DNA of 64,000 nucleotides from Amycolatopsis sp. CA-126428 (GTDB taxonomy: Bacteria > Actinomycetota > Actinomycetes > Mycobacteriales > Pseudonocardiaceae): positions 1 to 64,000 of the forward strand of contig NZ_PPHF01000121.1 of assembly GCF_002904335.1 (NCBI RefSeq), written 5' to 3'. This document shows positions 16,498-24,416 of this stretch, piece by piece (position 1 is the first letter of the stretch; each line of letters begins with the position of its first letter). Made by a program: the position numbers and the translations under genes. Below the pieces are notes generated by a model. The model searched no databases. It had not been told where the DNA came from and saw only the letters and a list, made by a program, of their open reading frames with translations.

Positions 16498-18135
16498 TCA
16501 CTGTGCTGCACGTCCGGGTGAGTCTTCTTCGCTCGTCCGGGTGAGGTCCGCGGCCAGCAGGGCCACGTAGAGCGACAACATCGACTCCGGGTCCTCCAGC
16601 CGCACTCCCAAGACCTGCTCGATCCGGGCGAGCTGCTGGTAGTAGGCCGTCCGGGAGGTGTGGGCCGCCGCGGCCGCCGCCGACTTGTTGCCGCCCTGCT
16701 CGCAGTAGTGCCGCAGCGCCTGCACCAGCCGGCTGCCGGTCGCGGCGTCGCGCTGGAGCAACGGCCCGAGTTCCCGGGCCGCGAAGGCCGTCACGCGGTC
16801 GTCGCCGGACAGCAGGTGCAGCAGGCCGCGCAGGCGGACGTCCGACAACCGGTGCACCACCCGGTCCGCGCCCGTGCCCAGCGCGGCCGCCGCGACCTGG
16901 GCCGCCTCCAGCAACGTCCGGCGGGCTTCGGCGGGGGACGACACCGTCGTGCCGACCGCGAGCACCCCCGGCGCGCTGCCGCGGGCTTCGTGGACGTCGG
17001 TGGCGAGCCGGTGCAGCACGGCCTCGGCGTTCGCCTCCGGGGACAGCGCGAGCAGGGCCCGCACGCCGAGGTCGTCCGTCGCCACCAGCGCCGAGACCTT
17101 CGCGCGGCGCGCCGCCAGCACCGTCGCCTCGGCCAGCTCGCGCAGCACCGGCGGCGTGGACAGCGCCGGCCGCGCCGTTCCGGCCAGCCGCGGCCGGACG
17201 GCCAGCCCGACCAGCTGCCGTCCGGGCAGCGGTACGGCCAGCGCCGAAGCCCGGGCCAGCAGCTCCGCCGTCGGGGCGGGCGAAGCGAGCAGCTCGGCGA
17301 GCACCGCGCGGTGGGCCTGGCGTTCGAGACCGTCGGACTCCTTGGCGACCAGGCGGTGCACGGCCAGCGCGGACGCGGCCCGCTCGGCGACCACCCGGTG
17401 GCGGTGCGGTGGCTGGTCGGCGCAGACCAGGATCAGCCGTCCCCAGTCGTGCCCGCGCGCGCCGACCACGGTCACCAGCCAGCCCGAACCCGGGTGGTAG
17501 CCGGTGCGCTCGCCGACCTGGACCACCCGCGACCGGGCCGGCCAGCCGGTGAGCAGCTCGGCCGGGTCGGTGCCGGCCGCGTCGTAGGCGAGGACCTCGT
17601 GGGAGAGCGTCTCCAGCACCACCGGCTGCTCGGTGAGCCGGGCGACCTCGCCCAGGACGACGCCGGGTTCGGCGCCCGCGACCGTCAGCGCGGTGAACGT
17701 CTCGTGCACGCGCTCGGCGGCGCGCAGCTCGGCGACCTGGGCGTCGACGATCTGGCCGTTGACCGCCTCGGTGACGCTCACGAACCGCGTCTCCCGGGAG
17801 AGCGTCACGAGGGGGAGCCCGTGTTCCTCGGCCGCGCCGACCAGCGCGGCGGGCAGCTTGTCGCTCCAGTGCCGGACCAGCTCGACCACGACGCCGGCCG
17901 CGCCGACCCCGGCCAGGTCGGCGACGTACCGGGCGAGGGCCGGGCCGTCGTCGGGCAGGGCGACGCCGGTGGTCAGCACCAGCTCGCCGCCGCGCAGCAG
18001 GTGGGCGATGTCGGCGACCTCGGCGACGTGCGCCCAGCGCACCGGCGCGTCCAGCCCGGCGGCGCCGGCGACGACGTGCGGACGGCCCTGGCGCAGCACC
18101 GGCAGCGCGAGGACCTCGGCGACGGTCGGGTACAT
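16498..18135 (-). CDS. PucR-family transcriptional regulator
   Basis: A 545-residue regulator with the N-terminal PucR (purine catabolism) domain from the start (MYPTVAEVLALPVL, then VRWAHVAEVADI). A GGDEF-like middle region and the C-terminal HTH_30 (SAAAAAAHTSRTAYYQQLARIEQVLG) follow. The family activates or represses catabolism of purines, pyrimidines, GABA or amino acids. It is divergent from mmsA and has ACAGACTGT in the shared gap; the same core occurs before the pyrimidine operon 5 kb away. Control of both by this protein is likely but inferred. GAGGAG precedes the ATG. Confidence 0.9.
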   Translation of the reverse strand: MYPTVAEVLALPVLRQGRPHVVAGAAGLDAPVRWAHVAEVADIAHLLRGGELVLTTGVALPDDGPALARYVADLAGVGAAGVVVELVRHWSDKLPAALVGAAEEHGLPLVTLSRETRFVSVTEAVNGQIVDAQVAELRAAERVHETFTALTVAGAEPGVVLGEVARLTEQPVVLETLSHEVLAYDAAGTDPAELLTGWPARSRVVQVGERTGYHPGSGWLVTVVGARGHDWGRLILVCADQPPHRHRVVAERAASALAVHRLVAKESDGLERQAHRAVLAELLASPAPTAELLARASALAVPLPGRQLVGLAVRPRLAGTARPALSTPPVLRELAEATVLAARRAKVSALVATDDLGVRALLALSPEANAEAVLHRLATDVHEARGSAPGVLAVGTTVSSPAEARRTLLEAAQVAAAALGTGADRVVHRLSDVRLRGLLHLLSGDDRVTAFAARELGPLLQRDAATGSRLVQALRHYCEQGGNKSAAAAAAHTSRTAYYQQLARIEQVLGVRLEDPESMLSLYVALLAADLTRTSEEDSPGRAAQ

Positions 18136-18158
18136 GGCTCCTCGAGTGATCGGCAGGG

Positions 18159-18168
18159 ACAGACTGTA
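18159..18168. promoter_or_regulatory. pucR-mmsA intergenic operator candidate and -10 of pucR
   Basis: ACAGACTGT (18159-18167) is a perfect short palindrome, ACAG-A-CTGT. It overlaps the reverse-strand hexamer TACAGT (18168-18163), the likely -10 of pucR, so a bound regulator would affect pucR directly and perhaps the divergent mmsA. Confidence 0.5.
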
Positions 18169-18265
18169 CGGCCGCGACGGCGAGTCCGTACACGTTGCCG
18201 ATGGCCTGGCGTGGCGGTCGCCCGGAGACTCGGGGGGACGTTGCCGGAGTGAAGGAGTGCCTGCC

Positions 18266-19756
18266 GTGACCGAGCGCATCAGCCACTGGATCGACGGCAA
18301 GCCGTTCGGCGGGACCGCCGCGCGGTCCGGCGAGGTCTTCGACCCGGCCACCGGGGAGGTCCGGGCGCACGTCGACTTCGCCGGTGAGGCCGAGGTCGAA
18401 GCCGCGGTCGCCGCGGCCAAGGCGGCGCTGCCGGGCTGGCGGGGGACGTCGCTGGCCGGGCGGACGCGGGTGCTGTTCGCCTTCCGCGAGCTGCTGTCCG
18501 CGCGCAAGCACGAGCTGGCGAAGATCATCACGAGCGAGCACGGCAAGGTCGAGTCCGACGCGGCCGGCGAGATCGCCCGTGCGATCGAGAACGTCGAGTT
18601 CGCCTGCGGTGCCGCCCAGCTGCTCAAGGGCGGGTTCAGCGAGAACGCCTCCACCGGCGTCGACGTCTACTCGATCGCGCAGCCGCTGGGCGTGGTCGGC
18701 GTGATCTCGCCGTTCAACTTCCCGGCCATGGTGCCGCTGTGGTTCGTCCCGAACGCGCTGGCCTGCGGGAACACCGTGGTGCTCAAGCCGAGCGAGAAGG
18801 ACCCGTCGGCGGCGGTGTTCATCGCGGAGCTGTTCGCCGAGGCCGGGCTGCCCGCGGGCGCGCTCAACGTGCTGCACGGCGACAAGGCCGCCGTCGACGG
18901 GCTCCTCGAACACGCCGACGTCAAGGCGATCTCGTTCGTCGGGTCGACGCCGATCGCGCGCTACGTCTACGAAACCGGCACCCGGCACGGCAAGCGCGTC
19001 CAGGCCCTCGGCGGGGCGAAGAACCACATGGTGGTGCTGCCGGACGCCGACCTCGACCTGGCCGCCGACGCCGCGGTGTCGGCCGGCTTCGGCTCGGCGG
19101 GAGAACGGTGCATGGCGGTGTCGGTGGTCGTGGCCGTCGACCCGATCGGCGACGCCCTCGTGGAGAAGATCGCCGAACGGATGGCCCGGCTGCGCGTCGG
19201 CGACGGCCGCGACCCGGAGTCGGAGATGGGCCCGCTGGTCACCGCGGCCCACCACGCCCGCGTCGAGTCCTATGTGGACGCCGGGGTGTCGTCGGGGGCG
19301 TCGCTGGTGGTGGACGGCCGGGGCATCGAGGTCTCCGAGGGCGGCTTCTGGCTCGGCCCGACGCTGTTCGACCACGTCCGCCCGGAGATGTCGATCTACA
19401 CCGACGAAATCTTCGGCCCCGTGCTCTCGGTGGCCCGCGCGGCCTCCTACGACGACGCGCTGGCGCTGATCAACGCCAACCCGTACGGCAACGGCACGGC
19501 CATCTTCACCGGCGACGGTGCGGCCGCCCGCCGGTTCCAGAACGAGGTCGAGGTGGGCATGGTCGGCGTCAACGTGCCGATCCCGGTGCCGGTCGGCTAC
19601 TACTCGTTCGGGGGCTGGAAGGACTCGCTGTTCGGCGACAGCCACGCGTACGGGCCCGAAGGGTTCCACTTCTTCACCCGGACGAAGGTCGTGACGTCGC
19701 GGTGGCCGGACCGCTCGCACGCCGGGGTCAACCTGGGCTTCCCCCGCAACTCCTGA
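18266..19756 (+). CDS. mmsA: CoA-acylating (methyl)malonate-semialdehyde dehydrogenase
   Basis: A 496-residue aldehyde dehydrogenase of the MmsA/IolA type, which turns methylmalonate or malonate semialdehyde with CoA and NAD into propionyl- or acetyl-CoA plus CO2. Catalytic C282 lies in GSAGERCMAVS. The general-base glutamate of hydrolytic ALDHs is absent (ALGGAKNHMVV), as expected for the CoA-dependent group, and SPFNFPAMVP is present. GTG 18266 is preceded by AAGGAG with eight bases spacing. Next to pucR, it could finish beta-alanine breakdown after transamination; a valine-catabolism role is the alternative. Confidence 0.9.
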   Translation: MTERISHWIDGKPFGGTAARSGEVFDPATGEVRAHVDFAGEAEVEAAVAAAKAALPGWRGTSLAGRTRVLFAFRELLSARKHELAKIITSEHGKVESDAAGEIARAIENVEFACGAAQLLKGGFSENASTGVDVYSIAQPLGVVGVISPFNFPAMVPLWFVPNALACGNTVVLKPSEKDPSAAVFIAELFAEAGLPAGALNVLHGDKAAVDGLLEHADVKAISFVGSTPIARYVYETGTRHGKRVQALGGAKNHMVVLPDADLDLAADAAVSAGFGSAGERCMAVSVVVAVDPIGDALVEKIAERMARLRVGDGRDPESEMGPLVTAAHHARVESYVDAGVSSGASLVVDGRGIEVSEGGFWLGPTLFDHVRPEMSIYTDEIFGPVLSVARAASYDDALALINANPYGNGTAIFTGDGAAARRFQNEVEVGMVGVNVPIPVPVGYYSFGGWKDSLFGDSHAYGPEGFHFFTRTKVVTSRWPDRSHAGVNLGFPRNS

Positions 19757-19764
19757 GCGCGGCT

Positions 19765-19806
19765 CGTGAGTGGTAAGGCGCGTTCTAACGCGCCTTACCA
19801 CTCACG
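19765..19806. repeat. Perfect 42-nt intergenic hairpin, copy 1 of a dispersed family
   Basis: Two perfect 20-base arms (left arm begins CGTGAGTGGTAAGG) around a CT loop, between the converging ends of mmsA and the XRE gene. The right arm includes the XRE stop codon. A second copy is at 58735-58782. It probably acts as a two-way terminator; the near-identity of the copies also suggests a repeat family. Confidence 0.85.
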
Positions 19807-20620
19807 ACGCGCCGGCGCGGGCGAGCGCCTTCCGGCTCGCCTCGTCCGCGGGCCGGCCGATCATCACCCGCTGATCGGTGTCCTGGAGGGGCAGGAGCAC
19901 TTCGAAGTCCACCGCGAGGACGCCGGCCGCGGGATGGCGCAGCACCTTGCTCCCGCGGCCGGTGGCCTTGACGTCCCGCTCGGCCCACAGCCGCGCGAAC
20001 TCCTCGTCCCGGGTGCATTCGGCGATGAGGCCGAGCAACGCCGGATCGTCCGGGTGGGCGGCCCACGCGGCGCGCAGGTGACCGATGCCGTCCCGCACCA
20101 CGCGCTCGCGGTCGACGTAGGAGTCGCGGATCTCCGGGTGCCGCAGGCACAGCCACATCGCGTTGCGCCGCGACGGCGGCAGGGTGGCGAAATCCAGGAG
20201 CAGCCCCGCCATTTCGCCGTTCCAGGCGAGGATGTCGTAGCGGTGGTTCATCAGCATGGCCGGCAGCGGGGACAGGTCGGCGACCAGCCGGGCCAGTGAC
20301 GGCACCGCGGTGGTCGCGGGCTCGACGGCGTGGTCCGGGCGCTGCCGGGTCAGGTCGAAGAGGTAGGTGCGTTCGGCAGGCGTCAGGCGCAGCGCCCTGG
20401 ACAGGGCCGCCACCACGTCCGCCGAAGGCCGCAGCCCCCGCCCCTGCTCGAGCCGCACGACGTAGTCGACGCTGACGCCGGCCAGTTCGGCGACCTCTTC
20501 GCGGCGCAGACCCGGGGTCCGCCGGGCTTGCCGGCGAGCGGGCAACCCGAGGTCGCCCGGGTCCAGGCGCTCGCGCCGGGTCCGCAGGAACGCGGCGAGC
20601 TCGTCGGTCGGGGTGATCAT
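19802..20620 (-). CDS. XRE-family regulator with MmyB-like ligand-binding domain
   Basis: A 272-residue regulator: helix-turn-helix at about residues 30-85 (GLRREEVAELAGVSVDYVVRLEQG) and a C-terminal MmyB-like domain (NHRYDILAWNGEMAGLLLDF, then RHPEIRDSYVDRERVV). Members usually sit beside, and control, a single oxidoreductase gene; here that is the divergent aldo/keto reductase 115 bases away. ATG 20620 starts the conserved part. Its stop codon lies in the arm of the intergenic hairpin. Confidence 0.9.
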   Translation of the reverse strand: MITPTDELAAFLRTRRERLDPGDLGLPARRQARRTPGLRREEVAELAGVSVDYVVRLEQGRGLRPSADVVAALSRALRLTPAERTYLFDLTRQRPDHAVEPATTAVPSLARLVADLSPLPAMLMNHRYDILAWNGEMAGLLLDFATLPPSRRNAMWLCLRHPEIRDSYVDRERVVRDGIGHLRAAWAAHPDDPALLGLIAECTRDEEFARLWAERDVKATGRGSKVLRHPAAGVLAVDFEVLLPLQDTDQRVMIGRPADEASRKALARAGAS

Positions 20621-20735
20621 GCCCGGTGCAACCACCGGAGGTAGGACTCGTGTTCCCAGGACGTCCTCTCCCTTACCCCCGGTCCGCGGTGAGCACAGGC
20701 TGGTGCCCGACGGATTCCGAGCACAGGAGGACCTG

Positions 20736-21791
20736 ATGTCCCTCACCCTTGACACCTACCGGCTGCTGGGCCGCTCCGGGCTGCGGGTCTCCCCGCTGGC
20801 GCTGGGCACGGCGACCTTCGGCACCGAGTGGGGCTGGGGCGCGGAGGAGGACGACGCGCGCAAGCTGTTCGACACCTACGTCGAGCGCGGCGGCAACTTC
20901 GTCGACACCGCGCCCACCTACACCGACGGCAGCTCCGAGCGCCTGCTCGGCGAGTTCGCGCGCGACCACCGTGAGAGCCTGGTGCTGGCGACGAAGTACA
21001 CCACGCTGCGCCGGCCCGGTGACCCGAATTCCGGCGGCCCGCACCGCAAGAGCCTCTTCGCGTCGGTGGAGGCCAGCCTGCGGCAGCTGAACACCGACTA
21101 CCTCGACCTGCTCTACCTGCACGTCTGGGATTTCACGACGCCGGTGGAGGAGATCCTGCGCGGCCTGGACGACCTGGTCCGCCAGGGCAAGGTCCGGTAC
21201 GTGGCGATGTCCAACGTCCCGGCGTGGGAGGTCGCGCGCATGCAGGCCATCGCCGACCTGCGCGGCTGGTCGCCGCTGATCGCGCTGCAGGTCGAGTACA
21301 ACCTCGTCAACCGGGCGGCCGAGCGGGACCTGATCCCGATGGCCCGGGCGATGGGGCTGGGGGTGACGCCGTACTCACCGCTCGCGGGCGGCCTGCTCAC
21401 CGGCAAGTACCGCCACGCCGACCTGACCGCGACAAGCGGCGAACGCAACCGCAAGAGCTTCAACGCGGGCCTGGGCCTGGTCACCGAACGCAGCCTCGCC
21501 GTCGCCGACGTCGTGCAGGAGGTCGCCGCCGAGCTGGGCCGCACCCCCGCCCAGGTCGGGCTGGCGTGGCCCCTGCAGAACCCGGGCGTGACGGCACCGG
21601 TCATCGGCGCCCGCACCCTCGCGCAGCTGGAAGACAACCTGGGTGCCTTGGAGGTCGCCTTCACCGCTTCGCACCTGGCTCGCCTCCAGGAGGTCTCCGC
21701 GATCGAACTCGGCTACCCGCACGACGTGCTCGCCAGTGACCACCTCCGCAGGGCGACCCGCGGGGACCTGGTGATCGAAGCTCGCCGCTGA
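20736..21791 (+). CDS. Aldo/keto reductase
   Basis: A 351-residue NADPH-type TIM-barrel reductase. The catalytic tetrad can be placed: Asp in NFVDTAP, Tyr in PTYTDGSSE, Lys in LATKYT and His in LYLHVWD. Cofactor-binding patterns appear late (TPYSPLAGGLLTGKY, then VIGARTLAQLEDN). AGGAGG (20725-20730) precedes ATG 20736. The divergent MmyB-like regulator suggests inducible control by a small carbonyl compound or its product. The natural substrate cannot be named. Confidence 0.92.
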   Translation: MSLTLDTYRLLGRSGLRVSPLALGTATFGTEWGWGAEEDDARKLFDTYVERGGNFVDTAPTYTDGSSERLLGEFARDHRESLVLATKYTTLRRPGDPNSGGPHRKSLFASVEASLRQLNTDYLDLLYLHVWDFTTPVEEILRGLDDLVRQGKVRYVAMSNVPAWEVARMQAIADLRGWSPLIALQVEYNLVNRAAERDLIPMARAMGLGVTPYSPLAGGLLTGKYRHADLTATSGERNRKSFNAGLGLVTERSLAVADVVQEVAAELGRTPAQVGLAWPLQNPGVTAPVIGARTLAQLEDNLGALEVAFTASHLARLQEVSAIELGYPHDVLASDHLRRATRGDLVIEARR

Positions 21792-21795
21792 AGAC

Positions 21796-22275
21796 CTAGG
21801 CGGGCAGGACGTTGACCAGCCGCTTGCTCCGGGGTGCGACGAGCACGGTGTTGGTCCGGCCGGGCTGGATCCGCTCGCGGAGCTTCCGCTCCAGCGGGTA
21901 GGTCCGGCCGCCGGCGCGGAGGCTGAACGACTCGAGGCTCTTGAACCCCTCCGGGCTGCGGTGCAGGCCGATCGGGTACTCGTCGGTGAGGCGGGCGGTG
22001 TCGAAGTCGTGCGTCCAGCCCGTCACGGCGACCAGCCGGCCGCCGAAGGCGTCGGCGAGCCGGCGCCAGCAGACGAACGCGAACCAGCCGGTGATCGCCA
22101 GGAGCGGGACGGCGGCCACGGCAGCGCCCGCGACCGCGACGCCCACCGTGGCCACGAGACCGGCGATCGCGAGGACCGCCGCCACCCAGAAGTTCAGGTC
22201 GAGCAGCGCGCCGCGCTGCGCGGGGTGGAGCCGGCCGTTGCGGTTGGCCAGCTCCACCTCGGGCCGGTCGTTCAC
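21796..22275 (-). CDS. Small membrane protein, last gene of YbaB/EspC cassette
   Basis: A 159-residue protein of no recognised family. Two adjacent hydrophobic segments cover about residues 29-67, followed by a soluble C-terminal half with HDFDTARLTDEYPIGLH and NTVLVAPRSKRLVNVLP. The GTG start at 22275 overlaps the stop of the upstream gene (GTGA), so the two are coupled. In type VII secretion effector cassettes a small membrane protein in this place is often an immunity protein or chaperone; this is only an analogy. It ends four bases from the converging aldo/keto reductase gene. Confidence 0.75.
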   Translation of the reverse strand: MNDRPEVELANRNGRLHPAQRGALLDLNFWVAAVLAIAGLVATVGVAVAGAAVAAVPLLAITGWFAFVCWRRLADAFGGRLVAVTGWTHDFDTARLTDEYPIGLHRSPEGFKSLESFSLRAGGRTYPLERKLRERIQPGRTNTVLVAPRSKRLVNVLPA

Positions 22276-23474
22276 TCGCCCTCGCCTTCGGGGTGTTCCT
22301 TCTCGTAGGCCTCCTGGGCCTCGTGGTAGCGGTCGTACTGCTCGTTCTCCTGGCGGTGGCCTTCGGTCGCCACGCCGACGGTGTCGGCGGTGTTCCAGTG
22401 CACCTTTTCGTTCGGGTCGAGGACCTTGTGCTGGTTCAGCACGCTGCGGCCCTCCTCGGAGTACTGGCCCGGACCTTCCAGCTTCTCGCGGCCCGGGACG
22501 TGCTCCTTGGCGGCGTCGCTCCAGCCCTTCGCCGTCTCCTCGGCCGACTTCGCCTCCCGGCCCGCCTGCTTGAGCTCGGTGGCCTTCCGCTCGATGCCCG
22601 CCGCCGTCTCGACGCTCTTGTCCACGATCCGGTCGGCCGCCTTGCCCGCCTTCTTCAGCGCGTTCGCCGCCCCTTCGAGGGCCGCCTTGGACTTGCCCGC
22701 GCCCTTCGCCAGGCCCTCCAGCTTCTCGACGATCTTCGCGATGCGCGTGCTGATCTTCTCCGCGAGCACGCCGCCCTCGATCACCGTGTCCGCGATGAAC
22801 GCCGCGATCGTGCCGCCGAAGGTGCACCACGACGCCGCCAGCGCGGCCAGCGCCTTCACGATCAGCTCGCCCACGAACGACGAGATCAGGTCGCGGATCA
22901 GCCCGCGCTCGGTGCCGACCAGCGCCGCGCCGACGTTCATCGCCGTCGACGCGCCTTCGGCGTGGGACGCGGCGCCGCGCAGGACGCCGACGTAGCTTTC
23001 GGCCGTCCGCTGGTACGCCTCCGCGGACCCGCAGTCGCTGAACGACTGCTGGACCTGCTTCGCCTTCTGTTCGTAGCTCTCGGCCGTCTCGGTGAGCTGC
23101 TTCGCGATGTTCGTCCAGGTCACGGCCTTGGCGGTGATCGCTTCGGGCTTGCCGGCGAGCTTGTCGAGGCCGTCCTTGAGGAAGCTGATGTGCTCGATCA
23201 GCCAGCCGACCCCCGCACTCGCCAGGGTCCCGAGCGGGTCCATCGCCGCGCCGAGCAGGTCGAGGGCGTCGGTGCCGACGTCCATGGCGAGGTTGCCCCA
23301 GTCGCCGTTGCGGGCGTCGGTCAGCGTAGAGGCGGCGTCGCTGAAGATGCCCGCGCCACCGGTCTGCGCGTTGACGTTGTCGAGTTCGCCCTTCGAGCCG
23401 TCGCCCATGCCGCTCCAGAAGCCGCCGGCCGGCTCGGCCGTCGCGACCAGCGGGTTTTCCTGCGTCTCGGTCAT
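22272..23474 (-). CDS. Large helical WXG100-like protein, candidate type VII secretion substrate
   Basis: A 400-residue protein. The N-terminal part has FWSGMGDGS and a long helical region with hydrophobic stretches (ALDLLGAAMDPLGTLASAGVGWLI; then AALAASWCTFGGTIAAFI in the middle). A lysine/alanine-rich coiled segment (about 265-330) and a charged tail rich in H, E and Y follow. The order matches WXG100/ESX-associated proteins with an effector-like C-terminus, but I recognise no toxin fold. ATG 23474 overlaps the EspC-like gene stop (ATGA). Confidence 0.7.
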   Translation of the reverse strand: MTETQENPLVATAEPAGGFWSGMGDGSKGELDNVNAQTGGAGIFSDAASTLTDARNGDWGNLAMDVGTDALDLLGAAMDPLGTLASAGVGWLIEHISFLKDGLDKLAGKPEAITAKAVTWTNIAKQLTETAESYEQKAKQVQQSFSDCGSAEAYQRTAESYVGVLRGAASHAEGASTAMNVGAALVGTERGLIRDLISSFVGELIVKALAALAASWCTFGGTIAAFIADTVIEGGVLAEKISTRIAKIVEKLEGLAKGAGKSKAALEGAANALKKAGKAADRIVDKSVETAAGIERKATELKQAGREAKSAEETAKGWSDAAKEHVPGREKLEGPGQYSEEGRSVLNQHKVLDPNEKVHWNTADTVGVATEGHRQENEQYDRYHEAQEAYEKEHPEGEGE

Positions 23475-23788
23475 GCCGGCAGCTCCTTGCCGATGCCTTC
23501 GATCAGGCTCTTCGTCTTCTGCTCGTGCTCGCGGAACGCCGTGTGCGCGGTCTTCACCCGGTCGGCGACTTCGTGGCCGGCCTCGACCGCCGCGGCGAGG
23601 AAGCCGTCGGCCGTGGTCAGCCACGCCTGGATGGGGAGCGCGAAGACCTGGCCGACCAGCCCGAACGCGTCGAAGTCGAGGGCCTGTGCGGTGCCGGCGG
23701 CGTCGAGCGCCTGCTGGACCTTGGCGGCGATCTCGCGGATGTCGTCCTCGTGGCCGCCGAGGACGTCGAAGTCGACCCGCATCGCCAT
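23471..23788 (-). CDS. EspC-like / DUF2580 ESX secretion-associated protein
   Basis: A 105-residue, mainly helical protein, MRVDFDVLGGHEDDIREIAAK onward in two blocks, with helix-loop-helix character like the ESX-1 EspC/DUF2580 family. The helices are separated by FDAFGLVGQVFALPIQAW. Proteins of this kind are secreted by, or associated with, type VII systems together with larger partners. No ESX core gene (EccC, EccD, MycP) is present in this window, so secretion would depend on a system elsewhere. Its ATG shares a base with the YbaB-like gene's stop. Confidence 0.78.
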   Translation of the reverse strand: MAMRVDFDVLGGHEDDIREIAAKVQQALDAAGTAQALDFDAFGLVGQVFALPIQAWLTTADGFLAAAVEAGHEVADRVKTAHTAFREHEQKTKSLIEGIGKELPA

Positions 23789-24207
23789 CAGAGCCCCCGG
23801 CGCAGGATCGGGCTGCCGAAGTCGTCGTCGGACGGCGGTTTCCGGCGCGGTTCTCCGGTGCGTTCTTCGGGGACTTCGGGTGCCGGAATCTGTTCCTTGA
23901 GGAATTCCATCGCCTCGCTGCGCTCGCCGATCACCGGCGCCATGATGCCGGTCAGCTGCTGCGCCGCGTCGAGCTGGGCCCGGCGCGCCGCGGCCAGGAC
24001 CGTCTGGGCCAGCCGGGTCCGCGGCAGCTCGTCCGCGCGCGGGCCGAAGCTGAGTTCCTGCAGCGCACCGGCGGTGTTGACGGTGACCGTGACGGCTCCG
24101 TCGGCGCTCGTGGCGGTCGCCGAGACACGCTGCAACCGCTCCTTCGCCTCGGCCGCGCGCCGGGCGATTTCGGGCATTCCGGCCGAAGCCGGGTCAAAAT
24201 TGTTCAC
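23788..24207 (-). CDS. YbaB/EbfC-family protein
   Basis: A 139-residue protein. The core (about residues 10-105) has the YbaB/EbfC nucleoid-associated pattern: a helix with RRAAEAKERLQRVSATATS, strands TVTVNTAGALQELSFG and a C-terminal helix. The tail is proline- and charge-rich (ERTGEPRRKPPSDDDFGS). In actinomycetes such YbaB variants often precede EspC-like genes, so here it is more likely part of the cassette than the housekeeping EbfC next to recR. GTG 24207 follows GAGG on the reverse strand. Confidence 0.8.
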   Translation of the reverse strand: MNNFDPASAGMPEIARRAAEAKERLQRVSATATSADGAVTVTVNTAGALQELSFGPRADELPRTRLAQTVLAAARRAQLDAAQQLTGIMAPVIGERSEAMEFLKEQIPAPEVPEERTGEPRRKPPSDDDFGSPILRRGL

Positions 24208-24375
24208 GGCGACCTCGTCAGTCGGGGAAGGGTGCGTGGCTCAGAGGGAGCAAACCGGTTTTCGGTTCCCCGTTCAAGCGGGAAACCCATTTCCAGAACA
24301 ATTCATGGGCGGCGGTTTGCGTGCTCTTTACCCGGCGCGGGCGGGCGCGTTGAGCGCGACCGGCTCAGGCTTCCG

Positions 24376-24381
24376 TAAACT
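24376..24381 (+). promoter_or_regulatory. -10 candidate of hrcA operon
   Basis: TAAACT, about 35 bases before the hrcA GTG. TTGAGC at 24350-24355 would need a 20-bp spacer, too long for a standard -35. I found no CIRCE element (TTAGCACTC/GAGTGCTAA) in 24208-24416. Confidence 0.35.
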
Positions 24382-24416
24382 CGGGTCGAGCAGCGAGCGA
24401 GGTAGGTGAGGAACCG

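Noticed and set aside
16436..19801. Very long open frame (over 1100 codons) on the reverse strand across pucR and mmsA
   Set aside because: It is the shadow of GC-rich codons: low-complexity Arg/Gly/Ala/Pro composition, no domain, and it runs through two clear genes.
24208..24416. CIRCE element controlling hrcA
   Set aside because: No TTAGCACTC/GAGTGCTAA-like inverted repeat could be found in the gap.
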